A stretch of DNA of 12,959 bases from CAZKXU01 sp964556665. GTDB lineage: Bacteria > Bdellovibrionota_C > UBA2361 > CAZKXU01. Location: NCBI GenBank assembly GCA_964556665.1, contig CAZKXU010000096.1, forward strand, positions 1 to 12,959, written 5' to 3'. Below, one piece after another: positions 12,951 to 12,959 of this stretch; position 1 is the stretch's first letter, and each line of letters begins with the position of its first letter. The notes beneath the pieces were generated by a model that did not search any database, had not been told where the DNA came from, and saw only the letters and a list, made by a program, of their open reading frames with translations. Both the position numbers and the translations under genes were made by a program.

Positions 12951-12959
12951 AGCGTTGCC

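Noticed and set aside
8097..12959. The two D repeats as starts of homologous proteins (both begin GTG CTT YGC CAA)
   Set aside because: The base differences change amino acids (C/R, M/I, L/F), the frames diverge at once, and D2 lacks a ribosome binding site, so a nucleic-acid element is the better reading.

Overview
The window holds the first two thirds of a division and cell wall (dcw) cluster from a Gram-negative-type bacterium. Plus-strand order is mraZ, rsmH (mraW), ftsL, ftsI, [break], murE, murF, mraY, murD, ftsW, murG. This is the classical proteobacterial order. MurE carries the DNPR motif of enzymes that add meso-diaminopimelate, so the peptidoglycan is probably of the A1-gamma (DAP) type. 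The dcw genes have moderate GC content and compact spacing. Taxonomy cannot be fixed from these conserved genes; a proteobacterial or 'delta'-like lineage is only a guess.

Region 1 (1-3654): the right end of a repeat at the window edge, a short promoter region with a palindrome, then mraZ (regulator), rsmH (16S rRNA methyltransferase), ftsL (divisome membrane protein) and ftsI (septal transpeptidase), tightly packed. Region 2 (3655-5202): an interruption of the cluster. It has a 50-base repeat that is an exact inverted copy of bases 1-50, a third and more divergent copy, a perfect 13-bp-arm palindrome, an AT-rich acyltransferase-3 gene on the opposite strand, and a 328-base intergenic region with several palindromes. 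Region 3 (5203-12853): murE-murF-mraY-murD-ftsW-murG, mostly overlapping or nearly touching, with one 76-base gap before mraY. Region 4 (12854-12959): a good -10 box and a second copy of a 25-base repeat also found before mraY. No murC start is visible although murC would usually come next.

Functionally the genes form one pathway. MurE and MurF finish the UDP-MurNAc-pentapeptide (MurD adds D-Glu earlier), MraY makes lipid I, MurG makes lipid II, FtsW polymerises glycan strands at the septum, and FtsI crosslinks them, with FtsL as a divisome scaffold. RsmH and MraZ are the usual cluster companions. The unusual content is not in these proteins but in the DNA between them. A 50-bp perfect inverted repeat brackets the whole mraZ-ftsI block. 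Its third copy supplies one arm of a bidirectional terminator and also encodes part of the acyltransferase C-terminus. A second short dispersed repeat lies in two other gaps. No CRISPR array, tRNA, rRNA or transposase was found.
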